Shown: positions 51,053 through 59,590 of the stretch, one piece after another | Layout: every line of letters starts with the position of its first letter | Numbering within the stretch: position 1 is the stretch's first letter | Assembly (NCBI RefSeq): GCF_026130175.1 | Contig: NZ_JAIGNI010000010.1 | Coordinates: 1 to 64,000 of the forward strand | Direction of reading: 5' to 3' | Source of the DNA: Lyngbya sp. CCAP 1446/10 | Lineage (GTDB): Bacteria; Cyanobacteriota; Cyanobacteriia; Cyanobacteriales; Microcoleaceae | Length of the DNA stretch: 64,000 bases | Program-made: the position numbers and the translations under genes | Notes under the pieces: generated by a model | Databases searched by the model: none | Told to the model about the DNA's origin: nothing | Seen by the model: the letters and a program-made list of their open reading frames with translations, nothing else

Positions 51053-52184
51053 ATGAAAACAGACACCATTTTCTACAGCCTGTTTCAAGAATTCCCCAGC
51101 TTCTTCTTTGAACTAATCGATCGCCCTCCAGACGAAGCCGCCGCCTATGAATTCACCTCCCGCGAAATCAAACAACTCGCATTCCGCATCGATGGGTTAT
51201 TTCTGCCCACAACCGAAGAACCGGAAAAACCATTTTACTTAGCTGAAGTTCAGTTTCAACCCGATGCCGACTTGTACTACCGCATCTTCGGCGAACTCTT
51301 TCTCTATCTGCGACAATACAAACCCCTCAATCCTTGGCGCGTCGTTGTCATCTATCCCAGCCGCCGCATCGAACACGAACAGATGCTGCAATTTCAGGAA
51401 CTATTAACCAGTCAGCGGGTGCAACGGATTTACCTTGATGAATTGCCAGAAGCCGCAGATCGATCGCGCTTGAGTGAAAGTTGTTAAACTGGTAATCGAG
51501 CCAGCAGAGACAGTGGCAGAACAAGCACGGCAGTCGATCGCAATGGCCCGACAACAGTTGTCCGATCCAACCGTTCTACGCGATTTAATCAGCCTCATCG
51601 AAACAATTATTGTCTACAAACTCCCCCAAAAAAGCCGCGAGGAAATTGCCGCCATGTTGAATTTAAGCGAACTCAGACAAACCAGATTTTATCAAGAAGT
51701 CAAGCAAGAAGGTTTAGAAGAAGGACTCGAACAAGGTGAGCAGCAGGCGAAGTTAGAAGCCATTCGTCGGATGATCGCGTTTGGAATGAATTTAGAGACG
51801 ATCGCGCAATTATTAGATTTGTCAGTAGAATTTGTGCGGCAAACAATTCACAAAATCCAACGCGAATCAATGTCAGTCTCCGAACAAAATATCGACTCAT
51901 TGATCGAACTATTAACTCAGCAGCGATCGCTCTTCGGGGCCGAACAATTAACCGAACTAGCGCAGCTAATTGAACCTTTATCTGATGACAGCGATGTTCT
52001 TGCAGAAGCGATTTTATCCTGGGGTGAAAATTACCCTTCAATTCAGGAAGCTCAAGCCAAACTGCTCGAACCACTACCGCCGGCTAAAACATCAGAAAAA
52101 GCAGCAGTCAGCGGAGAAAGTAGTGAATCTCAAATTGGCGATCGCCTCAACAAACAAGCTCTCAAAAATGCCATTTTATTGTAG
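51053..52184 (+). pseudogene. DUF2887/Rpn-type nuclease, frameshifted
   Basis: The N-terminal half opens at ATG 51053 (MKTDTIFYSLFQEFPSFFFE) and carries the PD-(D/E)xK-like core RIDGLFLP...FYLAEVQFQPD, with Gln where Lys is usual. It ends at TAA near 51485. The remainder continues in the +1 frame from ~51474 (KVVKLVIEPAETVAEQAR) through SREEIAAMLNLSELRQTRFY and GLEEGLEQGEQQ to 52184. Joined, it is ~375 residues, the usual DUF2887 (Rpn-related) layout. The shift lies at TTGAGTGAAAGTTG near 51470. One inserted base explains it; sequencing error is the alternative. A GTG at 51474 could restart the second half. Confidence 0.8.
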
Positions 52185-52249
52185 CGCGATATTCGATAAT
52201 ATTGTAGGGACACGGCACTGCCGTCTCCTAATTTCTAAAAAACAGAATA

Positions 52250-52288
52250 GTCTGAGCCCCGATTTTTTCAAGAAGTCGGGGCTCAGAC
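52250..52288. terminator. Bidirectional terminator
   Basis: A perfect 13-bp stem (GTCTGAGCCCCGA / TCGGGGCTCAGAC) has a T-rich loop. It stands between the end of the DUF2887 frame and the end of the convergent NfeD-like gene. Confidence 0.9.
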
Positions 52289-52316
52289 AGTGAAAAAGTT
52301 GAGATTACTTTCTAGT

Positions 52317-52604
52317 TTAGTCGGCGGGAGTGAGGGAAACTAACAGAGTGATGCTGTCAACGCCGATGACATAAACAGTGTCTCCCGGTGTGAGGGTGAT
52401 TTGGCGATCGCACCGTGCGGGCCACCAGCTACCTTGAAAGCGGACGCGACCTGTTTGATTTGGGTAAATCGATTCATCGACGACGGCTTCTTCGTTGAAG
52501 TAGTGAAAATTGGTGTTGATGTAGTTGTCGATTAACATATTATTTGCTGTGCTGTAGGTGTGAATAGAAAAAATAGAACCGAAAGCTTTTGCTAAATTGA
52601 ACAT
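52317..52604 (-). CDS. NfeD-like OB-fold protein, copy 1
   Basis: 95 residues. The C-terminal half ([20 protein letters not shown], then [18 protein letters not shown]) matches the OB-fold domain found at the end of NfeD proteins, here without the membrane or protease parts. In longer NfeD proteins this domain is thought to assist a partner SPFH protein; a free domain has no known role. Nearly identical to the next gene upstream (52699-52986). ATG 52604. Confidence 0.8.
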   Translation of the reverse strand: MFNLAKAFGSIFSIHTYSTANNMLIDNYINTNFHYFNEEAVVDESIYPNQTGRVRFQGSWWPARCDRQITLTPGDTVYVIGVDSITLLVSLTPAD

Positions 52605-52698
52605 TTTATTGACTCCTTTTGTGTTAAAATATATGGAATTTTTAGATGCTATTTCTGCTATTTGAAAGGCTGCATTTCCTGGTTTTTGATGCTGTGAA

Positions 52699-52986
52699 TT
52701 AGTCGGCTGGAGCGAGGGAAACTAACAGAGTGATGCTGTCAACGCCGATGACATAAACGGTGTCTCCGGGTGTAAGAGTGATTTGGCGATCGCACCGTGC
52801 GGGCCACCAGCTACCTTGGAAGCGGACGCGACCTGTTTGATTCGGGTAAATCGATTCATCGACGACGGCTTCTTCGTTGAAATAGTGGAAATTGGTGTTG
52901 ACGTAATTTTTGATTAACATATTGTTGGCGGTGTTGTATCCTTGAGTAGAGAAGATCGAGCCGAAAGCTTTTAGTACGTTGAACAT
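52699..52986 (-). CDS. NfeD-like OB-fold protein, copy 2
   Basis: 95 residues, a tandem paralogue of the gene at 52317. It differs at about ten positions, nearly all in the first 30 residues ([20 protein letters not shown] against [20 protein letters not shown]); the OB-fold part is almost unchanged. The leader before each start also matches (TGTGTTAAAATATATGGA and GGCTGCATTTCCTGG on the plus strand). The duplicated unit is therefore ~380 bp and includes the control region. ATG 52986. Confidence 0.8.
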   Translation of the reverse strand: MFNVLKAFGSIFSTQGYNTANNMLIKNYVNTNFHYFNEEAVVDESIYPNQTGRVRFQGSWWPARCDRQITLTPGDTVYVIGVDSITLLVSLAPAD

Positions 52987-53877
52987 GATATTTACTCCTG
53001 TTGTGTTAAAATATATGGATGTGTAATTGTCTGTTTATGCTATTTGAGAGGCTGCATTTCCTGGTTGAGATTGATTAATTTCCCAGATATTTCATTGTTC
53101 TTGTCTGGGGTGCTTCCATCCGGATCAAAAACCAAAACTTTTTGATTTTTTTGGGGGATTTGAGCGGCGGTTGCGGGGAGTCTAAATTGAGTAATTCCGA
53201 GGTATTGAATTAAGGATTTAGCTGTCGCTTAGTTGCTGGAATTTGTCTCACTGGTAGATTTTGTTAGCTACATTAGCGCTTGGCTGATTCCGCATTGCTG
53301 CTGCTGTGAAAATGTTTTATTTTTGGGTTTGATGATTTTTTGAATCGGTTGTGACTCGCTTGCTTTACACTTACTAATTTATAAAAAGTCGAAGGTATGT
53401 GGTGCGATCGGTCTGACACTTTCCGTCTCTGGTACTGGCACAGGACAGTAAGCAACGGCAAAACAACGATTAATCAATAGTTTGAGGCTAATATTTTGGC
53501 TGGTGGTTGTGCCAATTTAGCAAAGTGGACTACCGCAGGCTGTGAACTCTGAACTTACGCAATCTCTGTAGCCCCATCAGGAAGATCCATATATATCTAG
53601 TCCATCACTGACACCATCTCCAGTAAAGTACCCGTTATGGGTTTGTAGTGACGAATGCAAGTGCGATCGAGTCTGATGAGGACTGAATATCCTGACTACA
53701 GAGGAATCTGAGGTAGTTAGCCCTAGAAAATGCCCGCTGAGACTGACGCAGATATCACGAAGCGGTAGGATTTTTTGATCCATGTAGCTCGATCGCACCC
53801 TATAATCGCAATTATTGAACAAGTCGAACTTAAAATCAATTCATAAATTCAGAATCTTAAATTCATAAAAGTCATAA
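52987..53877. other. 890-base spacer without a supported gene
   Basis: The first ~80 bases are the leader shared with the NfeD-like copy. The rest has two short minus-strand frames (53273-53461 and 53577-53822) with no recognisable features and poor codon character. I see no tRNA or riboswitch. Long upstream DNA like this could hold a small RNA, but nothing specific supports it. Confidence 0.55.
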
Positions 53878-54348
53878 TTAGAGAAAATTTTCTCGATACT
53901 GCATAATTGTTACAGGAATTCTGAATAAAATTTTAGCTAACTGAGACAAACCGAACTTAAATTTAAGCGACTGCGGCAAATCTTGCACGGAAACTTCTAC
54001 AAAACCAAAGCGAGTATAAAATGCTGCGAGTCGCGTCCCCAAACATTCTAAGTATAGTGGTTTTGTAGCCTGTTGAATTAAATGTTTTGTGAGATAAATG
54101 CCCAAACCGCGATCGCGCCAATCCTTCGCCACCACCAAACTACCCAACTCTTGCGCGCCCGTAAAGTTCCGCAACTGTCCGCAAGCAGCCAACTTTCCCT
54201 CACATTCGATGACCCAGAATTGCTCCCAGCGCAACTGAGTAGGATCGAGTTTGGCACTCCAGACTAACTTTCTAATTGATTTGATATCTTGCTCCGACGC
54301 TTGGCGTAGAACGCATTCTGACGGTAAAGAAACAGAACTTGCAATCAT
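53878..54348 (-). CDS. GNAT-family N-acetyltransferase
   Basis: 156 residues. Acetyl-CoA binding motif A is ELGSLVVAKDWRDRGLGIYL (the R-x-x-G-x-G loop is RDRGLG), followed by the YTRFGFVEV motif B region. Substrate unknown. Its ATG overlaps the stop of the upstream endonuclease-like gene (ATGA, 54345-54348), so the two form a translationally coupled pair. In GNAT toxins the partner is usually an RHH antitoxin, which is not the case here. Confidence 0.85.
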   Translation of the reverse strand: MIASSVSLPSECVLRQASEQDIKSIRKLVWSAKLDPTQLRWEQFWVIECEGKLAACGQLRNFTGAQELGSLVVAKDWRDRGLGIYLTKHLIQQATKPLYLECLGTRLAAFYTRFGFVEVSVQDLPQSLKFKFGLSQLAKILFRIPVTIMQYRENFL

Positions 54349-54980
54349 GAGTTATAGCTGGAAACTACAGCAGCGATTCGTTTGAAAATGCGAAAAACTT
54401 CGTAAAGTTCGTTTCCGGGGTTCCGAATATCAAACAACTTAGATAAAGCATACTGCGGTGTATCTTGTTTAGTCACTTTGATGAATCGGAAACTGCTGCC
54501 ATTGGTCAGAAGCCCAAACGTTGGTTGTTCTGAATTTGGGTCATTCAGCATATAAGATAGTAATTGAGGAAGTCCAGCTTCAACGGAATATTGCGATCGC
54601 TTGGCTTCGATCGCCACGATCCAAAAAGATTGCAGCAATAATAGGACATCTATGCTGCCCCTAACAATTATATCTTCATCTTCGACAATCAGTTCAACAG
54701 ATTTTTCACATTCTATGTGAAAGGGAGTCAGGAAAAAATCTGCTACAAATAGCAAAGGAGCTAGTACCACCATTTTTACAGTATCTTCTAGGAAAGGGAA
54801 TGAGGTACTGTTGATATAGCCTGCTTTTACTTTGTCGAGTGATCGCTTTTCTGCGTCTGCTATTTCAGGCAAATCATCAATCCATTCTCGAAAGAATTGC
54901 TCGTCTTCAGACAACTGTAGATTAAATTTAGTTTGAACATCACCCAGTGTCAGTGTTTTTGCTTGAACGGTTTGTGTCAT
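54345..54980 (-). CDS. PD-(D/E)xK restriction-endonuclease-like protein
   Basis: 211 residues. Fold similar to the N-terminal nuclease domain of type I restriction R subunits. The likely active site is Asp111 (RGSIDVLLLL) with Glu125-x-Lys127 (WIVAIEAKR) and an upstream Glu65, i.e. D...ExK spacing. A Gln (GLPQLLSYM) follows as in that family. No methyltransferase or specificity subunit lies nearby, so it is not a complete R-M system. Often annotated only as 'restriction endonuclease subunit R'. ATG 54980. Confidence 0.75.
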   Translation of the reverse strand: MTQTVQAKTLTLGDVQTKFNLQLSEDEQFFREWIDDLPEIADAEKRSLDKVKAGYINSTSFPFLEDTVKMVVLAPLLFVADFFLTPFHIECEKSVELIVEDEDIIVRGSIDVLLLLQSFWIVAIEAKRSQYSVEAGLPQLLSYMLNDPNSEQPTFGLLTNGSSFRFIKVTKQDTPQYALSKLFDIRNPGNELYEVFRIFKRIAAVVSSYNS

Positions 54981-55023
54981 AATTTTCAGTAGCTCTTAGC
55001 TATTTGTAACTTATTGTAGCATA

Positions 55024-56073
55024 TCAATTGTCGATCGCCCCCAGCAACACCTCCGCGCCAAACCGCACCGGATCGGTACAAGGCAATCGCGTTTGTGCTT
55101 GAATTTCAGCTATTGCTAACAGCGCATCTGCCTCATTTAAGTGATGAGTGTTAAGGGCGATCGCGCTCACTTTGGCCCCAACAAAAGCACCCGCAGCCGC
55201 AGCCACCATTTCGTACAATTCAACCACTTTCGACAAACTCGGAATCGATACGTGCGGGTGATGGCGAAGGTGAATTTGTCCGGCTCGGTGCGCTAAAATT
55301 AAGTGAGTTGGCTGCGTACCACGCAACAGCGGCAGAGTCGCCGTCGAACCCGGATGCAGTAGCGAACCTTGCCCTTCTACGTGCAGAATATCGCATTCAG
55401 AACCCAATTTTATCACCGCTTGTTCCACTGCACCGGCGGCAAAATCAACTCGCACTGCATCCAAAGCAATGCCTTCATTTCCAATCATTAAACCCGTTTG
55501 TCCAGTTGCTAAAAATTTGGAACGCAAACCCCGCTGCAAACAAGTGCGATTGAGTTCCAAACTGGTTGACATTTTGCCAACGCTCATATCTGTACCGACA
55601 GTTAACACGCGGCGACAGCTTAATTTAGCAGCGGCCGCAGAGGCGATCGCCCCGATATTTTCCGGTTCCTGACGCACGTCCCAAATCCATTGATTTTCGG
55701 TTAACGGAACCGTTATCAAAGGTGCAAGTTTCGCGTGCAAACCGTTGACAACCGACAAGCCTGCTGCTACCGCTTGATTAATTTCTGGCAACCATTGCGG
55801 CGGCAAAACACCGCCAGATGGAGCGATACCAATTAGCAGAATATCCGGCACAAATTGCAGTGCTTCTGCAACGGAAGCAACAATCGGTACTTGTTGAGGA
55901 ATGCCAGTTAATTCAGACAAAGATTTTCCTGTACATTGGCGGTCAATTACTGCTACAATTTGTGCTTCGCTGTAGCGTAAAAAGGCTAAGCCTGTTTTGC
56001 CGGAATGGCCGAGAATTCCCTCGTGCAGCAAGATAGCAACTTTGCCATTTTTGATAGGATAGTTTTGAGTCAT
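55024..56073 (-). CDS. DUF1611 protein (DgcN-like)
   Basis: 349 residues. An N-terminal Rossmann-like domain (KVAILLHEGILGHSGKTGLA; later VPDILLIGIAPSGGVLPPQW) is followed by a P-loop-like C-terminal domain with VLTVGTDMSVGKMSTSLELN. These define DUF1611. Members from marine bacteria (DgcN) were reported to N-acetylate D-glutamate, with the partner DgcA, an enolase-family racemase, inverting the product. A racemase-like gene of that family lies 0.9 kb upstream on the same strand (57014-58093), so a similar pair is likely, though the substrate in this organism is unproven. ATG 56073. Confidence 0.85.
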   Translation of the reverse strand: MTQNYPIKNGKVAILLHEGILGHSGKTGLAFLRYSEAQIVAVIDRQCTGKSLSELTGIPQQVPIVASVAEALQFVPDILLIGIAPSGGVLPPQWLPEINQAVAAGLSVVNGLHAKLAPLITVPLTENQWIWDVRQEPENIGAIASAAAAKLSCRRVLTVGTDMSVGKMSTSLELNRTCLQRGLRSKFLATGQTGLMIGNEGIALDAVRVDFAAGAVEQAVIKLGSECDILHVEGQGSLLHPGSTATLPLLRGTQPTHLILAHRAGQIHLRHHPHVSIPSLSKVVELYEMVAAAAGAFVGAKVSAIALNTHHLNEADALLAIAEIQAQTRLPCTDPVRFGAEVLLGAIDN

Positions 56074-56157
56074 TGGTTCACTTTTAAGATCGGGGATTGT
56101 AGATTGTAGATTAAATCTACAATCTACAATTGATTATTCGCTATGTATGATTTGCGA

Positions 56158-56925
56158 TTACTGGTTTAAAGCATTCGGATCTTCTCCCAATTCTCGCAAT
56201 CTGGCCTCTAATCGCGAGGCTCGCTGTTGAGCAGCTTCCGCTTGCTGTTGAGCAGCTTCCGCTTGCTGTTGAGCAGCTTCCTCCGGTAACAGAATTAGAT
56301 TGCCAGACTCGTCGTAGAAACGCGCCCAGACTGCTGTTTCTCGATCGACAATTCCTTCCCAAGTACCCAACCAAAAACCTAGGGTTTCGCACCACAGCCA
56401 ACCCCGCTCGTCGGGCACTAACGGCTGATAGCGCAGGTTGGCATCTAAACGCCATCCCTGCAAAGAATTCGGATCGAAAGGATCGAATACAAAGTAATCA
56501 GGCGTTCTAAAAACCTGCTCGTAAATATCCTTTTTTTTGCCTGTATCCTGATTAGCCGTTGACGGCGACAGCAGTTCCACAATGACATCCGGGTAACGTC
56601 CGTTTTCTTCCCAGACTACCCAACCTTGTCGGGAAGTATTGCCGTCAACACCCAATACAGCGAAAAAATCCGGCCCTCTAAAATCCTGATTCCGAACCTG
56701 TTTAACGCTGTAATAAATAAACATATTACCACCGACAAAAAAATCGTTCCGGTGAGCTAAACCTTGTTCTAAGGAACGGATTAAAACAGTCATTGCTATA
56801 CGGTGGCGGTTGCTTTCCATTTCTGCACCATCATCAAAAATTAAATCAGTCGGCGGCTTGTGTTCTTCAAAGAAAAGCTTGGCTTCTCGATCGATTCCCT
56901 GTCCAATTGATTCTACTGGTATCAT
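56158..56925 (-). CDS. Uma2-family (DUF820) endonuclease-like protein
   Basis: 255 residues from ATG 56925, which follows GGAG; the frame opens further at a TTG in the GTCAACT array. The Uma2/DUF820 fold is a PD-(D/E)xK nuclease relative: PDFFAVLGVDGNTSRQGWVV, then RYPDVIVELLSPSTA and KKDIYEQVFRTPDYFVFDP. These genes are very numerous in cyanobacteria and their role is unknown. The C-terminus has a 7-residue repeat AAQQQAE (three copies from a 21-bp tandem repeat, about 56218-56282) forming a short coiled coil. It interrupts the DUF1611/racemase pair. Confidence 0.88.
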   Translation of the reverse strand: MIPVESIGQGIDREAKLFFEEHKPPTDLIFDDGAEMESNRHRIAMTVLIRSLEQGLAHRNDFFVGGNMFIYYSVKQVRNQDFRGPDFFAVLGVDGNTSRQGWVVWEENGRYPDVIVELLSPSTANQDTGKKKDIYEQVFRTPDYFVFDPFDPNSLQGWRLDANLRYQPLVPDERGWLWCETLGFWLGTWEGIVDRETAVWARFYDESGNLILLPEEAAQQQAEAAQQQAEAAQQRASRLEARLRELGEDPNALNQ

Positions 56926-56950
56926 ACTATCTCCAGATTTATTTTTATCT

Positions 56951-57003
56951 GTCAACTGTCAACTGTCAACTGTCAACTGTCAACTGTCAACTGTCAACTG
57001 TTT
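56951..57003. repeat. GTCAACT heptamer array
   Basis: About seven perfect tandem copies of GTCAACT fill the spacer between the Uma2 gene and the racemase gene. Confidence 0.95.
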
Positions 57004-57013
57004 AACGATACTT

Positions 57014-58093
57014 CTATTCTACAATGTCAATTCGCCGCACTCCCAATCCCGATCGCCCGTTTGGCACCAAACACCCATTTTCTATGCTTGCACCCGTGAA
57101 AGGATCGTCGATTAAATTTAAGTGACTGTCCAAATCCAAGTAATCAGCGAGGGGCGAAAGTTGTGCGGCTGCGGTATTGGCGATCGCACTATCGGAATAG
57201 CAGCCGAACATCACTTGCAAATTGCAGGCTTTTGCTGCGTGAATCATCCGCATAGCTTCGCTCAATCCGCCGGATTTCATCATTTTGATATTGATGCCGT
57301 GGACGCATTGTGCTAACTTCGGTATATCCGAACTATTAAAACAACTTTCATCAGCAAAAATTGGCAGCGGTGATTGACGGTAAAGTTCTGCGAATTCAGC
57401 CAAATCTGCTACTGGTGACAGCGGCTGTTCGACATAATTTATGTTATATTTTTCCAGCCAGCGACACATTTCGATCGCGCCCTTTAAACTCCAGCCACCG
57501 TTAGCATCAACACTGATTTGAATGTTAGCTGGGGCTTCGTCTAACACTGCGATTAACATAGCTTTGTCGGCTTCAATTCCTTCGGGATTGCCCAATTTAA
57601 TTTTGACGGCGCGGTATTGGATGCTGGCGGGCTCTGTCGCATTTTTGCCAAACCAATCGCGCACTCTGTCTCTCGCTCCAGACGGCGAATTTATGCCGAT
57701 GGTGACGGATGTGGGGACGATGCGCGATCGATCTAATCCCCACATTTTCCACAGCGGCAAGCCTGTTTTTTTGCCCAGCCAGTCGTGGATTGCCATGTCG
57801 ATGCCGGCGCGGGCGGCGGAGGGTAACTCGACTTCGATGAAGATTTGTTCGACTTTTTGGCGATCGCACGGAGTAAACTTTTCTAGTAGTGGTGCAACTT
57901 TCTGCAAAGCTACTAGCAGACTCTCGGTAGTTTGTGGCTTAGCACCTGTAGAAAAGGGCGATGATTCTCCCCAACCTTCGATACCTTCATGGGCTAATTT
58001 GACCCACAAATTCGTACTTTGGGATGTTGTACCGCGACTGATGGTAAGCGCAAACCGCTTGCGGACAGTGAAGGTTTCTATTTTAAGCTGCAT
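57014..58093 (-). CDS. Dipeptide epimerase-like enolase-superfamily racemase (DgcA/YkfB-like)
   Basis: 359 residues, muconate-lactonising subgroup of the enolase superfamily. Catalytic KxK is Lys164/Lys166 (AVKIKLG), the metal ligands are Asp196 (VDANGG), Glu222 (VEQPL) and Asp248 (ADES), and the opposite base is Lys270 (NIKMMKSGG). This is the arrangement of L-Ala-D/L-Glu epimerases, which process murein peptides. With DUF1611 nearby, the N-acetyl-D-glutamate racemase role (DgcA) is the other candidate. All active-site residues are present. ATG 58093. Confidence 0.9.
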   Translation of the reverse strand: MQLKIETFTVRKRFALTISRGTTSQSTNLWVKLAHEGIEGWGESSPFSTGAKPQTTESLLVALQKVAPLLEKFTPCDRQKVEQIFIEVELPSAARAGIDMAIHDWLGKKTGLPLWKMWGLDRSRIVPTSVTIGINSPSGARDRVRDWFGKNATEPASIQYRAVKIKLGNPEGIEADKAMLIAVLDEAPANIQISVDANGGWSLKGAIEMCRWLEKYNINYVEQPLSPVADLAEFAELYRQSPLPIFADESCFNSSDIPKLAQCVHGINIKMMKSGGLSEAMRMIHAAKACNLQVMFGCYSDSAIANTAAAQLSPLADYLDLDSHLNLIDDPFTGASIENGCLVPNGRSGLGVRRIDIVE

Positions 58094-58110
58094 GATTAGT
58101 TATAAGTAGT

Positions 58111-58160
58111 GGATGGCAGTTCATTCAGTTGACAGTTGACAGTTGATAGTTGATAGGGGC
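58111..58160. repeat. CATTCAGTTGACAGTTGACAG repeat, left copy
   Basis: TCATTCAGTTGACAGTTGACAGTTGATAG lies upstream of the NADAR gene. The same phrase recurs at 58768-58800, over that gene's stop codon, in the same orientation. A fragment TTTAAACCAATTATTTCTG of the ~100-bp dispersed repeat follows at ~58191. Confidence 0.85.
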
Positions 58161-58332
58161 GGTGCCAAGAGTGCCCGCCCTCTCAGTTGACTTTAAACCA
58201 ATTATTTCTGATCAAAAAAACTTTTACTATTTTACTAAAAATTTGTAAAAAAACCAATTGCCAATTGTAGATTGTGGCATAATTATAGGTAGTGTAAAAT
58301 GCGTAGTAAATCATAAAATACCACAAAATATT

Positions 58333-58782
58333 ATGACAATTTACTTTTACAGCACTCGCAGCGAATATGGTAGTTTCTCTAACTTTTCCCGTTACGGATG
58401 CGAGTTAGACGGAGAATATTGGCCGACTACCGAACATTATTTTCAAGCACAAAAGTTTCCCCAAACAGAGCACTGCGACCAAATTCGCCAAGCAAAAACG
58501 CCGAAAGATGCTGCGAAAATGGGGCGCGAGCGCTCTCGTCCCCTGCGCCAAGATTGGGAACAAGTCAAAGACGATATCATGCGAAAAGCTGTACTCCGCA
58601 AATTTGAAACTCATGCCGATATTCGCGAAATTTTACTCGCTACTGGCGAAGAGGAAATTGTCGAAAATGCACCGGGAGATTATTATTGGGGTTGTGGGAA
58701 AGATGGCAGCGGCAAAAATATGTTGGGACAGATTTTAATGGAAGTGCGAGAGATTTTGCGAAAAGGCACTTCATTCAGTTGA
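58333..58782 (+). CDS. NADAR-family protein (YbiA-like)
   Basis: 149 residues from ATG 58333 (an upstream in-frame ATG at 58258 is less likely). Conserved start TIYFYSTRSEYGSFSNFSRY, then EYWPTTEHYFQAQKF, AAKMGRERSRPLRQDWEQVK and YYWGCGKDGSGKNMLGQIL. NADAR enzymes hydrolyse N-glycosidic bonds; YbiA-type ones act on riboflavin intermediates, and others remove ADP-ribose in conflict settings. The last residues (TSFS, stop) are written by the CATTCAGTTGACAG repeat, whose second copy lies before the gene. Confidence 0.9.
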   Translation: MTIYFYSTRSEYGSFSNFSRYGCELDGEYWPTTEHYFQAQKFPQTEHCDQIRQAKTPKDAAKMGRERSRPLRQDWEQVKDDIMRKAVLRKFETHADIREILLATGEEEIVENAPGDYYWGCGKDGSGKNMLGQILMEVREILRKGTSFS

Positions 58783-58795
58783 CAGTTGACAGTTG

Positions 58796-58897
58796 ACAGC
58801 GACCTCTACCTAAAAGGAAGAGGATTGGAGTAATGAATAGTTTTCTTTTAATTTCTCGCCTTTAAGGGAGAGGCTTTAAACCAATTCTTTCTGGTAA
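58796..58897. repeat. Dispersed ~100-bp repeat, copy B (inverted)
   Basis: Reverse complement of copy A at 15954-16048. Shared phrases include GACAGCGACCTCTACC, GGATTGGAGTAATGAATAGT and GGCTTTAAACCAATTCTTTC. Confidence 0.8.
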
Positions 58898-58907
58898 AAC
58901 ACAACCT

Positions 58908-58974
58908 AAGAAACCGGGGTTTTTACCTGAATTGTAGGCTGTAACAAAGTATTTTCGTAAAAAATCCGGTTTCT
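58908..58974. repeat. AAACCGGGGTTTTT inverted-repeat element
   Basis: Arms AGAAACCGGGGTTTTT / AAAAAATCCGGTTTCTGG, interior with GGCTGTAACAAAGTATTTTCG, the same interior seen in the 33-41 kb copies. Confidence 0.85.
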
Positions 58975-59590
58975 GGCTACCCGTGCTTCCAAGACTAGCA
59001 TAACTAAAATTTTCCACAAAACTAAAGCAGGACTTATTTAATAGTAAGTCCTGCGAGGCTGCTAAGGGAGCATTACCTCAATTTTCTTAAACACCGAACT
59101 CAAAATTTTACCTGATCAACTCTCGAATTGTGTGCCAATCTCCTCGGACTGTTCTAGTAGAGGGTTTAGCCTCTCCTAGGAGACTGTAAAGCAGGGGAAA
59201 CGGTAAAAACCCTGCACCACTTGTTTGTTTTAACAACTATTGTGAAACCGTAATTCACTTTGAGCGTGGCAAGTACAGCATTGTTCGCCAGTCGCCTCCC
59301 GGACACCGTTCTCCTTAGGTTTGCGATTCACAGGTTACACAGCAAAACACCTGTTCTGGTTAAGGTTTGTTGTTTATTTATGTTGTATGTTTCTATTCTG
59401 TGCGATTTCTCTAAAATGTTAGCTGTTGTACAGAATTCTTTACACTTTTTCGATCGAAAAGATGATCCGTCGGTTTTGAGTAAGGGATCGATCGCACTTT
59501 TGGAATCTTCCCTCAGACTTAAGTTTAGGACTCGCAGCTTAAGTGAGTTGCAACCAAATTTTAAGATTGCTGACTGTTAAGATTTTTGAG

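Larger units (their letters stand above)
58783..59590. other. 808-base spacer rich in repeats and hairpins
   Basis: The order is: the ~100-bp dispersed repeat copy B (58796-58897), an AAACCGGGTTTTT element (58908-58974), a GCAGGACTTA/TAAGTCCTGC hairpin (59028-59054), and a stretch of compact hairpins at about 59135-59212. A 106-codon frame at 59260-59580 has no recognisable features and I do not call it a gene. Confidence 0.6.

Noticed and set aside
53668-53700. Hammerhead-ribozyme-like CTGATGAG core
   Set aside because: The required GAAA core segment and the pairing stems are absent; probably chance.
53577-53822. 81-codon minus-strand frame in the long spacer
   Set aside because: No recognisable motif, no ribosome site, unusual composition; not convincing.
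59260-59580. 106-codon plus-strand frame
   Set aside because: Composition is not coding-like and no domain is recognised.
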